From Paraburkholderia elongata (GTDB lineage: Bacteria; Pseudomonadota; Gammaproteobacteria; Burkholderiales; Burkholderiaceae): 64,000 bases of DNA. The stretch lies in the NCBI RefSeq assembly GCF_013177735.1, contig NZ_WOEZ01000019.1:1-64000 (forward strand), written 5' to 3'. The notes below the pieces were generated by a model. That model did no database searches. It was not told the origin of the DNA and saw only the letters and a list, made by a program, of their open reading frames with translations. The number at the start of each line of letters is the position of its first letter. Position 1 is the stretch's first letter. A program made the position numbers and the translations under genes. Below, in pieces: positions 34,548 through 43,574 of the stretch.

Positions 34548-36077
34548 ATGTCCGAAAGCTCGTCCTCAACGGCCGGAACCGATTTCACGCAAGGCATTCC
34601 GGCGACAGATATCGCTGATGGTCAGATGGTGACAGGCCGCGTCGGCGAAGAAGCTGTGCTGCTCGTGCGTCAGGCCGGTGAGTTGTTTGCTATCGGCGCG
34701 ACGTGTCCGCATTATGGTGCTCCACTGGCTGACGGCCTGCTGGTCGCGGACACGATTCGATGTCCCTGGCACCACGCGTCTTTCAGTCTTCGTGCAGGCG
34801 AGCTTCTCCGGCCACCCGCTCAGGACGATCTGAAATGCTGGCGTGTGGAACAGCGCGACGGCCGGGCTTTTGTATGCGAAGCGCTGCCTGCGGTACGGCC
34901 ACCCAAGTTGACTGCAACGCAGCTTCCCGAATCGGTGGTGATCATCGGCGGTGGTGCAGCCGGAAACGCGGCGGTTGAGACTTTGCGACGAGAAGGCTAT
35001 CAGGGGCCGGTTACCCTGTTGAGCGTCGATAGCGCATTGCCCTACGACCGGCCGAATCTGTCGAAGGACTACCTCGCGGGAACCGCGCAGGCCGATTGGC
35101 TCCCTTTACGATCCCCGGCGTTCTACACAGATCATCACATCGATGCGAGATGCAACATTCGCGCCGTTAAGCTCGACCCGGCGCAAAAAGCCGTCACGCT
35201 TTCGGACGGCAGCCGGGTGACGTACGGTGCACTGTTGCTAGCCACTGGCGCCGAACCGATACGTCTCACGGTACCCGGCGCAAACCTGCCGCACGTGGCC
35301 GTGCTTCGCACGCTCGCCGACTGCGACGCCCTGATCGCGCGTCTCGGTACAGCACGTCGATGCGTCGTGGTCGGCGCGGGCTTCATCGGGCTCGAAGTCG
35401 CGGCCTCCTTGCGAACGCGCGGATTGGAAGTGCACGTCGTCGCACCCGGTGCGCATCCGATGGAACGCGTCCTCGGCGGGGCGCTCGGCAAGATGATCAG
35501 AGCGCTTCATGAAGCGCACGGGGTCACTTTTCATCTCGGATCCACAGTCGCCGAAATTGAATCGGATCGCGTGAAATTGTCGACCGGCGTGGAACTGGCC
35601 GCCGATCTGGTGGTGACCGGGATCGGTGTTCTCCCTGAGGTGGGCCTGGCACAGGAGGCCGGCCTCGCAGTGGATCGCGGGGTGGTGGTCGATGAATTTC
35701 TGCAGACGAGCGTGGGAGGCGTTTACGCCGCGGGTGATATCGCACGCTGGCCGGACCACAGAACGGGCGATCGCATCCGCGTCGAACACTGGGTGGTGGC
35801 AGAGCGCCAGGGCGTGGTTGCGGCGCGAAATATGCTTGGAGAACGGCAGCGCTTCGCTGCGGTCCCTTTCTTCTGGACCCAGCACTACGATACGGCGATC
35901 AACTACGTGGGCTATGCGGAGCAATGGGATCGCGCCGACATTGACGGCGACCCAGGCGCGCATGACTGTACGGTGAGCTATTGGTACAAGAACAAGCGGC
36001 TCGCGGTAGCAACCGTCGGGCGGGATCTGGATAGTCTTCGAGCAGAAGTTACGCTCGAGCAGGAAACGCCTGTATGA
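34548..36077 (+). CDS. Rieske-domain FAD/NAD oxidoreductase (AIFM3-like)
   Basis: A 509-residue protein. The start MSESSSSTAG follows AAGGAG at 34535-34540. An N-terminal Rieske [2Fe-2S] domain (CPHYGAP about 53 and CPWHHASF about 72) is joined to a ferredoxin-reductase-like flavoprotein with two Rossmann motifs (VVIIGGGAAGNAAVETLRRE and CVVVGAGFIGLEVAASLR) and the C-terminal FAD motif GVYAAGDIARWP. The architecture matches AIF-like reductases (AIFM3 type) and electron-transfer components for oxygenases. Electrons would pass from NAD(P)H through FAD to the Rieske cluster or a partner. No oxygenase is adjacent. Confidence 0.85.
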   Translation: MSESSSSTAGTDFTQGIPATDIADGQMVTGRVGEEAVLLVRQAGELFAIGATCPHYGAPLADGLLVADTIRCPWHHASFSLRAGELLRPPAQDDLKCWRVEQRDGRAFVCEALPAVRPPKLTATQLPESVVIIGGGAAGNAAVETLRREGYQGPVTLLSVDSALPYDRPNLSKDYLAGTAQADWLPLRSPAFYTDHHIDARCNIRAVKLDPAQKAVTLSDGSRVTYGALLLATGAEPIRLTVPGANLPHVAVLRTLADCDALIARLGTARRCVVVGAGFIGLEVAASLRTRGLEVHVVAPGAHPMERVLGGALGKMIRALHEAHGVTFHLGSTVAEIESDRVKLSTGVELAADLVVTGIGVLPEVGLAQEAGLAVDRGVVVDEFLQTSVGGVYAAGDIARWPDHRTGDRIRVEHWVVAERQGVVAARNMLGERQRFAAVPFFWTQHYDTAINYVGYAEQWDRADIDGDPGAHDCTVSYWYKNKRLAVATVGRDLDSLRAEVTLEQETPV

Positions 36078-36232
36078 CCCGGCTTGTTTAAAGCCTGTGC
36101 GATGTAACAACCTGGACGGAGAGTTGACGAGTTCAATCGAATTCCAAATCATAGGGAGCGTCATGGCCAGAACCGGGGTCCAGACCGAGCCCATCAACCG
36201 CGGTTTACTCACTCTCCAATGGGGACTCAATA

Positions 36233-36706
36233 ATGACAGTCGAACACCTTCCCAATCCGCGAATCAAGGAACGCGAAAAAACTGGACCGCACCTTACCGA
36301 GCAGGAGCATTTGGGCTTGAACGGGCGAATCGCCCTCATCGTCACCAACGCTGTTGGCACGATGTGGTGCGCCTACGTCTTTGCGGCGATGACCCTGATC
36401 AGCTTGCCATCGGCTATCCAGGGCGGAGTGTCGACGCTAATCGCCTGGATCGCTCAGACGTTTTTGCAGTTGGTGCTGCTGTCCGTCATTATGGTGGGCC
36501 AAAAGGTTGCGGCCGCAGCCTCAGACAAGCAGGCGCTACAAACCTACAGGGACGCTGAGGCGCTCTTGAAGATTCAGGATGAGATGCACCGGCTCATCGA
36601 GATCAACAATGCGCTAACCGAAGCGATCCATCGCGCGGTTATGGCAAAGGGAACCTCAACGGCCGAGCAGTCGAACGTTTCCGGCGACGCCAGGCCGCCA
36701 GCGTGA
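36233..36706 (+). CDS. DUF1003-like membrane protein
   Basis: A 157-residue protein with two membrane helices (about 31-57 and 65-90: ALIVTNAVGTMWCAYVFAAM; LQLVLLSVIMVGQ) followed by a charged amphipathic tail (ASDKQALQTYRDAEALLKIQ, then MHRLIEINNAL). The pair of helices, the FLQLVLL-IMVGQ motif and the following A-rich helix resemble DUF1003 proteins. Function unknown; these may be linked to metal or stress response. It is followed by remnants. Confidence 0.65.
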   Translation: MTVEHLPNPRIKEREKTGPHLTEQEHLGLNGRIALIVTNAVGTMWCAYVFAAMTLISLPSAIQGGVSTLIAWIAQTFLQLVLLSVIMVGQKVAAAASDKQALQTYRDAEALLKIQDEMHRLIEINNALTEAIHRAVMAKGTSTAEQSNVSGDARPPA

Positions 36707-36756
36707 TTGTGGGCAAACTTACGTTTACGTTCCGGTGGCCCAATGAGCGGTAGCGC

Positions 36757-37299
36757 ATGCGTCGACCCGTCGAAGGTGGCTCAAACCGATACCATGAATC
36801 GGTAAACCGACCGTGGCTGCTGCATCTGCTCGACGACGATCTCGTGCTGGTCGGCGCGCCGGGCGTGGACGTCGGCGACCTGAGCAAGGTACGCGACCGG
36901 CCGGTTGGCGTGCTGGACCATAGCGGCGCGCAGGCGCTGCTTGCGAGTCTCGGCTTCACGCGCATCGCCGCGCAGCGCGAGGAGTGGATGAACGCGAAGC
37001 GTATCAAGGACCGCACGATCGACGCGTGGGTGGCGCCGCGCATGATGGTCGTGCACGCGGTGCGCGAGGTGCGCGGCAACCTCGACGTCTTGCAGTTCGG
37101 CCAGGTGATCCGCCGCTCCGAGCTGTGGCTCGCGGCGTCGAAGTCGTTGCCCGATGCCGAAGCAAAGCGCTGGCAGGCGGCATGGGCGGCGATGCAGGCC
37201 GACGGCACCGTCGAGCGCATCATCCGCGCCGATCAGAACCCGGCGATCAACCCGGTCGACGAGGAAAAGCGCATCATCCGGGAAGAACCCTTCCGTTGA
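36757..37299 (+). pseudogene. 5'-truncated solute-binding protein gene
   Basis: A 180-codon frame without a signal peptide. From about residue 20 it matches the second half of a family-3-type solute-binding protein ([38 protein letters not shown], then [19 protein letters not shown]). The N-terminal domain and export signal are missing, so the protein could not function as a binding protein. The first 20 codons are unrelated. It ends 11 bases before the CoA-transferase start, and its codon use is as G/C-rich as that gene, so the two probably moved together. Confidence 0.65.
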
Positions 37300-37310
37300 G
37301 CGGAGACGTC

Positions 37311-39299
37311 ATGACTCAGAACGTGCAACTCGCGACGCTCCTGCAGACCTCGCAGGGCAAGATTGTCAGCGCGTGTGACGCGGTACGGTTGATCCGCGAC
37401 GGCGATACGGTGGCGACCGGCGGCTTCGTGGGCATCGGCTTTGCCGAGGAAGTCGCGCTCGCGCTGGAGGCGCTGTACCTGGCGAGCGACGACGCGTACC
37501 CGCAGGCCGTCGGCAAACCGCGCAACCTGACGCTCGTGTATGCCGCCGGCCAGGGCGACGGGCGCGACAAGGGCCTCAATCACCTGGCGCACGAGGGCCT
37601 CGTCAAGCGCGTGATCGGCGGCCACTGGGGGCTCGTGCCGAAACTGCAGCGCCTCGCGACGTCGAACCAGATCGAAGCCTACAATTTGCCGCAGGGTGTG
37701 ATCTCGCACCTCTTTCGCGAGATCGCCGCGGGCAAGCCCGGCTATCTGTCGCGGATCGGGCTCGGTACCTTCGTCGATCCGCGCAAAGGCGGCGGCAAGC
37801 TCAACGAGCGGACCACCCAGGACCTGGTGCGCCTGATGCCGATCGACGGCGAGGAGTACCTGTTCTACAAGGCGTTCCCGATCCAGGTCGGCATCATCCG
37901 CGGCACGACCGCCGATCCGGACGGCAACGTCACGATGGAGCGCGAGGCGTTGACGCTCGAATCGCTCGCCATCGCGATGGCCGTGCACAACTCCGGCGGC
38001 ATCGTGATCGTGCAGGTCGAGCGCATCGCCGAGCGCCACGCGCTACCTGCGCGCGAGGTCAAGATCCCCGGCGTGCTGGTGGATTGCGTTGTCGTCGCGC
38101 GTCCGGAAAATCATTGGCAGACCTTTGCCGAGCCGTACAGCCCGGCTTTCAGCGGCGAGTTTCGCGTGCCGCTCGCGCATGCCGAGCCGATGCCGCTCAC
38201 CGAGCGGAAGATCATCGCGCGCCGCGCCGCGCTCGAACTGGATGCGAACAGCGTCGTGAACCTGGGCATAGGCATGCCTGAGGGCATCGCTGCGGTCGCG
38301 AGCGAAGAGAAGATCATCGACCTGCTGACGCTGACCGCGGAACCCGGCGTGATCGGCGGCGTGCCCGCCGGCGGTCTGAACTTCGGCGCGGCGGTCAACA
38401 CGCAGGCGATCATCGATCAACCTTATCAGTTCGACTTCTACGATGGCGGCGGGCTCGATATCGCGTTCCTTGGCCTAGCGCAGGCCGATGCCGAGGGCAA
38501 CGTCAACGTCAGCAAGTTCGGCCCGAAGCTCGCCGGCGCGGGGGGCTTCATCAACATCAGCCAGAGCGCGAAGAAGGTCGTGTTTGTCGGCACCTTCAAC
38601 GCGGGAAAGTTGCAGGTGCAACTGGATGACGGGCAATTGCGCATCGTCGACGACGGCGAGGTCGCGAAGTTCGTGCAAGCGGTCGAGCATTGCACGTTCA
38701 GCGGCCACGTCGCGAGCGAGCGCGGACAGCGCGTGCTGTTCGTGACCGAGCGTTGCGTACTGCAACTGACGCCCGGCGGGCTGGAGCTGATCGAAGTGGC
38801 GCCGGGCGTGGATCTCCAGCGCGACGTGCTCGACCGGATGGCGTTCACGCCGATCATCAAGGGCACGCCGGCCCTGATGGACGCGCGCATCTTCCGTCCT
38901 GAACCGATGGGGCTGCGTGACGACCTGCTGCGGCTGCCGCTGCCGAACCGCTTCGCGTACGACACCGAGCGCAATACGCTGTTTATCAACTTCGAAGGGC
39001 ATAGCGTGCGCAGCGTTGCCGACATCGACGCGATTCGCCAGCAGGTCGAGGCGCTGATCGAGCCGCTCGGCCGGCGCGTGCATGCGATCGTCAACTACGA
39101 CAACTTCAGCTTGCTGCCGGAGCTGGAAGATGCCTATGCGGAGATGGTTAAAGGCCTGGTCGAGCGTTACTACACGACGGTATCCCGCTATACGGGGAGC
39201 AGCTTCCTGCGGGCGAAGCTGGGCGACGCGCTGCATCGGCGTGGCTTGTCGCCGTATATCTTCGAGAACGCGCAGCAGGCGCGGAACTCGAGCGCCTGA
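37311..39299 (+). CDS. Acyl-CoA:carboxylate CoA-transferase, fused subunits
   Basis: A 662-residue class I CoA-transferase, both subunits in one chain. The alpha-type half (about 15-270) has [18 protein letters not shown]. The beta-type half has the catalytic motif [16 protein letters not shown] with Glu324, followed by [12 protein letters not shown] and [15 protein letters not shown]. It resembles propionate/acetate CoA-transferases (about 520 residues) but carries an extra C-terminal domain of about 130 residues ([20 protein letters not shown], then [18 protein letters not shown]) that is found in a subset of Burkholderia enzymes. It would transfer CoA between short acyl-CoAs and acids. The start is the ATG after GGAGACGTC. 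Confidence 0.85.
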   Translation: MTQNVQLATLLQTSQGKIVSACDAVRLIRDGDTVATGGFVGIGFAEEVALALEALYLASDDAYPQAVGKPRNLTLVYAAGQGDGRDKGLNHLAHEGLVKRVIGGHWGLVPKLQRLATSNQIEAYNLPQGVISHLFREIAAGKPGYLSRIGLGTFVDPRKGGGKLNERTTQDLVRLMPIDGEEYLFYKAFPIQVGIIRGTTADPDGNVTMEREALTLESLAIAMAVHNSGGIVIVQVERIAERHALPAREVKIPGVLVDCVVVARPENHWQTFAEPYSPAFSGEFRVPLAHAEPMPLTERKIIARRAALELDANSVVNLGIGMPEGIAAVASEEKIIDLLTLTAEPGVIGGVPAGGLNFGAAVNTQAIIDQPYQFDFYDGGGLDIAFLGLAQADAEGNVNVSKFGPKLAGAGGFINISQSAKKVVFVGTFNAGKLQVQLDDGQLRIVDDGEVAKFVQAVEHCTFSGHVASERGQRVLFVTERCVLQLTPGGLELIEVAPGVDLQRDVLDRMAFTPIIKGTPALMDARIFRPEPMGLRDDLLRLPLPNRFAYDTERNTLFINFEGHSVRSVADIDAIRQQVEALIEPLGRRVHAIVNYDNFSLLPELEDAYAEMVKGLVERYYTTVSRYTGSSFLRAKLGDALHRRGLSPYIFENAQQARNSSA

Positions 39300-39529
39300 T
39301 ATGTCACGCGATGCTGGGCGTCCTGCTCCGGCAGGCCGCTAACTCGTCTTCGATCCTCGCACGCCTGTCGCGGGGACATTGGCCGTAACGCCCGGCAATT
39401 GCTAACTGTTGTTAAATCGGTGACCGGGCTGAGCGGTCCCTGTCCGCGAAGATAGTGGACTCGGTCAGTTAGACGATAACAAGCCTGACAGGTAGTCGGG
39501 GAAGCGAAATAAGGAATTGATTGTCGTGC

Positions 39530-39673
39530 CGCGCCATTCCTGAACAACGGCAAGCAGACGAACTGTTCGTGACTCCCTCTGCAATCAGTCATCAGATCAA
39601 GCTTCTGGAGGATTAATTGGGCGTGGGGCTCTTTCATCGCGTGCGGCCTCTTAATTCGGTGACCATCAAGTAA
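39530..39673 (+). pseudogene. LysR (GcvA-type) helix-turn-helix remnant
   Basis: The frame reads ADELFVTPSAISHQIKLLED, a stop (TAA), then LGVGLFHRVRPLNSVTIK and a second stop. This is the recognition helix and wing of a GcvA-like LysR regulator with an internal stop and without its effector domain. The rest of the 39300-39780 gap holds no gene. Confidence 0.65.
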
Positions 39674-39709
39674 CAAGCTGCTGCTCGTGGGTTTTGTATG
39701 CAGGCGCGA

Positions 39710-39723
39710 ATCGTGGCACGATG
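39710..39723 (+). promoter_or_regulatory. Motif shared by the two binding-protein genes (copy 1)
   Basis: ATCGTGGCACGAT (39710-39722) is a perfect dyad. Its part TGGCACGATG (39714-39723) recurs at 46522-46531. In both cases the motif begins exactly 67 bases before the GTG start of the paralogous solute-binding-protein gene. It resembles a sigma-54 -24 element, but the -12 GC is absent. It is probably an activator or repressor site. Confidence 0.55.
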
Positions 39724-39780
39724 GTTTTTTGACCTGGTGTGATTCTGGGCGATCGGCGGTAGTACGGGTATATCGCTCAC

Positions 39781-40668
39781 GTGTCGAAACTATCTATGCA
39801 TCGCAGGCGTTTTGTATTGGCTGCACTGGGTGCGGCAGGCGTGACGCTTCGCGCGCATGCAGCACCAGCAGACTCATTCGATATCGTTTACCCACAATAC
39901 CGGCCTGAAGATCGGGCGCGTGCGACCTTTCCACTGGCGGTGCTCGACCTCGCGATGAAAGCGGCAGGCGTCGAGTACGTCGCGCGGCAGGCTGACGTCC
40001 TGATGGAACGGGGGCGTGCGCTGGCGGAACTGGCTGGCCGCGGCCATGCCATCAATCTGCTTTGGACGAGCATGGACGCAGAGGCGGAACGAGGCTTGCC
40101 CGTGGTACGGATTCCGATCAATCGCGGCCTGATCGGTTACCGGGTTTTTATCATACGAAAAGATCGTCAGGCTGAATTCGACAGGGTGCAGAGCCTGTCC
40201 GATCTGAAGGCCTTGACGGGCGGTCAGGGCCTTGGCTGGGTCGATACGGAAATCATGAAGGCAGCCGATCTGAACATAGCGACGGTTCCCTACGAGACGG
40301 TGTTCGACATGATTCAGGGTGGCCGGCTCGACTATTTTCCGCGCGGTGTCGTTGAAGCTTTCGCGGAACTGGACGAGCCACGGCACAGGGACCGGAACCT
40401 GGTCGTTGAGAAGCGCCTGCTTCTGAAATACCGGTCGGACTTCATTTTCTATGTCTCCGCGGAGCACGAAAGCTTGGCCCAGACCATTAATAGAGGGCTG
40501 GTGAAGGCTTATCTCGACGGATCGTATTTGAGGCTGTTCAACTCCCATCCCTACATTCAAGACGCGCTGGCCCGCTCCGATCTCGGGAATCGCAAGGTGT
40601 TCGTCCTCGACAATCCGTACCTTTCCGAAAGGGATCGCAAGATTCCGGACATGTACTGGATGAGCTAG
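39781..40668 (+). CDS. Tat-like exported solute-binding protein, copy 1
   Basis: A 295-residue protein. The leader MSKLSMHRRRFVLAALGAAG has an RRRF twin-arginine-like motif followed by a hydrophobic core. The GTG start is kept because the paralogue has one at the same place; an ATG five codons later (39796) is possible. The mature part resembles two-lobe extracellular solute-binding proteins (MERGRALAELAG, GLIGYRVFIIRKDRQ, LTGGQGLGWVDTEI, GGRLDYFPRGVVEAFAEL). It is strongly similar end to end to 46589-47482. No transporter permease or ATPase is near; it is followed by a small WCESRSV protein and a kinase, which suggests a sensory role. Confidence 0.75.
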   Translation: MSKLSMHRRRFVLAALGAAGVTLRAHAAPADSFDIVYPQYRPEDRARATFPLAVLDLAMKAAGVEYVARQADVLMERGRALAELAGRGHAINLLWTSMDAEAERGLPVVRIPINRGLIGYRVFIIRKDRQAEFDRVQSLSDLKALTGGQGLGWVDTEIMKAADLNIATVPYETVFDMIQGGRLDYFPRGVVEAFAELDEPRHRDRNLVVEKRLLLKYRSDFIFYVSAEHESLAQTINRGLVKAYLDGSYLRLFNSHPYIQDALARSDLGNRKVFVLDNPYLSERDRKIPDMYWMS

Positions 40669-40870
40669 TGGCGCGTGCGCGCTCGTCCAGCCGTCCTTGC
40701 CGTGGTGACGGCGGGCTTGTCTGGATGGGCCGACTATCCGGCGTCGGCATTCAGGATTTCCTGACGGCATATTCAGCAGACCGGAAGTGCATTTTTCCGG
40801 GCTTCCTGACTGCGCAGCGCTGCCGGTCTCCCTAGGATGGTCTGTCGTCGTCTTTATCAGCGGGTTCGTT

Positions 40871-41212
40871 ATGAGCGGTCATTCAGAAAACCACGAACAC
40901 GTGTTTGAACGCCTGAACACTGCGTGTCAGCGCCTGTTTGAGACGTGGTGTGAAAGCAGAAGCGTCATACCGCTCGGTTACCTGTTGCACTCCTGGCCGT
41001 TGCCGGATAAGGGGCACGTGTCCGTAAAACGGTTGGCGGACGGATTGCGCGAACTGGGCAGGACGGATCCCGACGCGCTCGGCGGTCGCATCTGGCCGAT
41101 CCTCTGCGAGCTGGCTTTGTGCATCGATGAGATCGTGCTGTATCCCCGGATTTATTTACAGAAGGCGGTGGACGATTCGCCGCGTGTGAGGCGGGTTCTG
41201 TACGGGAGATAA
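40871..41212 (+). CDS. Small soluble protein with WCESRSV core, copy 1
   Basis: A 113-residue protein starting at MSGHSENHEHVFERLN. Its core LFETWCESRSVIPLGYLLHS, then WPLPD, and ELALCIDEIVLYPR are conserved in the minus-strand protein at 48446-48754 (LFDLWCESRSVVPLTHLLRG, then WPLTN). It is predicted all-helical with no signal peptide or membrane helix and contains several His and Cys near the N-terminal half. Function unknown. It sits between binding protein 1 and the hybrid kinase on the same strand, so it is probably part of the signalling unit. Confidence 0.6.
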   Translation: MSGHSENHEHVFERLNTACQRLFETWCESRSVIPLGYLLHSWPLPDKGHVSVKRLADGLRELGRTDPDALGGRIWPILCELALCIDEIVLYPRIYLQKAVDDSPRVRRVLYGR

Positions 41213-41411
41213 GCGTTCTTTAGATGAGTCTCGGCACGTTTCACCCGGCGTGAACGCCGGCGGAGCTCAGGAAAAACCCGAACGACCGACTGGCTGGGAA
41301 GGCATACGTTGAATCGCCACCTGGCCGATGCGGCGGCAGACGTGTCAGTATCTCGCTGCCGCAACGAGTGCAGAATAGACGAAACTAGAACCGTAGCACT
41401 CACGGGGATGT

Positions 41412-43574
41412 ATGAAGCACAACCTGTTCGACGCATGGTGGAGTTTGATCAACCGCTTCCGGAGTAGCCTTGTGTTGCGGCTGCTCGTGACGGTGTTGCT
41501 CGTCAGTTGCGTTGTCACTGTGTTGTTGACCGGGTTGCAGCTTTACCGCGACTACCACCGCGGGGTGGAGCAGATTGAAAATCGCCTTGCGGACATCGAT
41601 CGCAGCAATCGCGACAGTCTCGCAGAAGCCCTCTGGCGGCTGGACCATGCCCAGCTGCAACTGGAGTTGAATGGCATTCTGCGTCTCGCCGACATCCGTG
41701 CCGTGGAAATTCGCGAGCCGGGGAACAAGGGGCAATCTGCCTACCTGAGCGCCGGTCAGCGCTCGGTTGGCCCGGTTGTCTCCCGCGAGTTTCCGCTTGT
41801 CTACAAAGTACAGGGCAAAGAGCGGGAGATCGGCGAACTCTACGTCGAGGCGACGCTCCTCGACCTTTACCATGAGCTGATGCGGACCGCCGCAATGATT
41901 CTGGTCACTCAGGCCGCCAACACCTTCCTCGTCTCGCTGTTCATTGTCTACATCCTGTCCCGTCTGGTGATGCGGCACGTCGCAGCCATCGCGCGCACGG
42001 TGGAAAACTACGATTTCCGTGAAACGCCCCAGCCATTCAGTCTCCAGCGGCGCAAACCGCGCGAGCCGGACGAGCTCGACCGTATGGCCGCCGCATTCAA
42101 TGCGATGGGCGCGCGCTTGCACCGTGCGTATCGCGACGAGCAGGACGCGGCGGCCGAACGCGAAGCACGCAATCTGGCCGAAGCGGCCAACCGGGCCAAA
42201 GGTGAATTCCTCGCGAATATGAGTCATGAGTTGCGGACACCGCTGAACGGCATTCTTGGCTATGCCCAGATCCTGGCGCGTGATGTCACGCTGAGCGAGC
42301 GGCAGCGCGAACGCGTCGAGGCCATCCGCAATAGCGGCGAACATCTGCTGACATTGATTGAAGACACGCTCGATTTCGCGAGAATCGAAGCGGGCAAGCT
42401 GCGTGTCGAAATCTGCGACGTGCCTCTGGCGGGGTTTGTCGATGTCATTCGGGAAATCATCGGCGTGAAAGCGGAGCAAAAGCATCTCGGCTTCATCTGC
42501 GAAATCACTGAGGATACGCCTGCCGGCGTGCGTGCCGACGAGCGACGGTTGCGCCAGGTGGTGCTCAACCTGCTTGCAAACGCCGTGAAGTTCACCGATT
42601 CTGGTTGCGTCAGCCTGCATATCTCGAGGTCTGCGTCGAACCGCGTCCGTTTCGAAGTGCGTGATACCGGGATCGGCATTGGTCCCGATCAGCTGAATAC
42701 AATCTTCGAGCCATTCGAGCAGCTGGGCGCGGCTGAGCGGCGAGCGGGCGGGGCGGGCCTCGGTCTGGCCATCAGTCGGGAGTTTGTGGGTGCGATGGGT
42801 GGCGGGATCGAGGTCGAAAGCCGCATCGGGCAGGGCAGTACCTTCCGGTTCGAACTGCCGGCGGCGAGCGTGTCGCCGGTGTTGCCCACGCCAGCCACCA
42901 CGCCGGTTCCGAATACGGTGACGGGCTATGAGGGGCCGCGCAGGAAGGTGCTGATTGTCGACGACGTCGAGGTCAATCGTGCGATTGCGGTGGACCTGCT
43001 GAGTCGTCTTGGCTTTGACACTGTCGAGGCGGAAAACGGTCGCGAGGGGTTCGAGAAGGCGCAGCGCGAACACCCGGCACTCATTCTCACAGACATTGTG
43101 ATGCCCGAAATGAACGGACTCGAACTGACACGCGACCTGCGCCAATTGCAGGCGTTCGCGCACGTCCCGATCATTGCCATGCCCGCCAGTCCTTCCGGAG
43201 CCCACAGGGCGATGAGCATGGACGCAGGTGTGAATGCCTTCCTTTCCAAACCGGTCGACCTTGAAGCGCTGCTGACCCAGATCGGCACGTTGCTCGGACT
43301 GACGTGGATCTATGCGTCGCCGCCACCGTCCGCGCGCCCCAATGCGCCCGAGATAAGCCTGGCGGCGGTGCCTCAGCAACATATGGAAGAACTGCATCAC
43401 CTTGCCCGCCTTGGCGATATGCAAGAAATCATCGCCTGGGCCGAGAGAATGGCGGCGCGCGATTCGCGTTATCACTCATTCACGGCGCAGCTCTGCGCGC
43501 TCGCCCGGGACTATCAGTCGAAAGCCATACTTCAGCTGGTCGAACGATACTTGAATGTTGAGCCCAAGTCATGA
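41412..43574 (+). CDS. Hybrid sensor histidine kinase
   Basis: A 720-residue inner-membrane kinase. TM1 about 21-42, a periplasmic sensor of about 115 residues, TM2 about 158-182, then HAMP-like and coiled segments. The HisKA box is FLANMSHELRTPLNGI (His272), and the ATPase is complete (N-box LLANAVKFTDS, G1 VRDTGIGIG, G2 AGLGLAIS). A receiver (about 510-635) has Asp561 in ILTDIVMPEM and Lys in FLSKPVD, but the usual switch Thr is replaced by Pro (IIAMPASPS). A C-terminal helical tail follows. It overlaps the next gene by four bases (ATGA). It could read the exported binding proteins through its periplasmic domain; that is inference. Confidence 0.85.
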   Translation: MKHNLFDAWWSLINRFRSSLVLRLLVTVLLVSCVVTVLLTGLQLYRDYHRGVEQIENRLADIDRSNRDSLAEALWRLDHAQLQLELNGILRLADIRAVEIREPGNKGQSAYLSAGQRSVGPVVSREFPLVYKVQGKEREIGELYVEATLLDLYHELMRTAAMILVTQAANTFLVSLFIVYILSRLVMRHVAAIARTVENYDFRETPQPFSLQRRKPREPDELDRMAAAFNAMGARLHRAYRDEQDAAAEREARNLAEAANRAKGEFLANMSHELRTPLNGILGYAQILARDVTLSERQRERVEAIRNSGEHLLTLIEDTLDFARIEAGKLRVEICDVPLAGFVDVIREIIGVKAEQKHLGFICEITEDTPAGVRADERRLRQVVLNLLANAVKFTDSGCVSLHISRSASNRVRFEVRDTGIGIGPDQLNTIFEPFEQLGAAERRAGGAGLGLAISREFVGAMGGGIEVESRIGQGSTFRFELPAASVSPVLPTPATTPVPNTVTGYEGPRRKVLIVDDVEVNRAIAVDLLSRLGFDTVEAENGREGFEKAQREHPALILTDIVMPEMNGLELTRDLRQLQAFAHVPIIAMPASPSGAHRAMSMDAGVNAFLSKPVDLEALLTQIGTLLGLTWIYASPPPSARPNAPEISLAAVPQQHMEELHHLARLGDMQEIIAWAERMAARDSRYHSFTAQLCALARDYQSKAILQLVERYLNVEPKS

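Noticed and set aside
39714..39735. Sigma-54 promoter (TGGCACG, then T-rich)
   Set aside because: The -12 element lacks the required GC, and the second copy at 46522 has A-rich sequence there; treated as an operator-like motif instead.
41400..43475. Very long minus-strand open frame opposite the hybrid kinase
   Set aside because: It is antisense to a gene with complete kinase motifs and has no recognisable domain or ribosome binding site.
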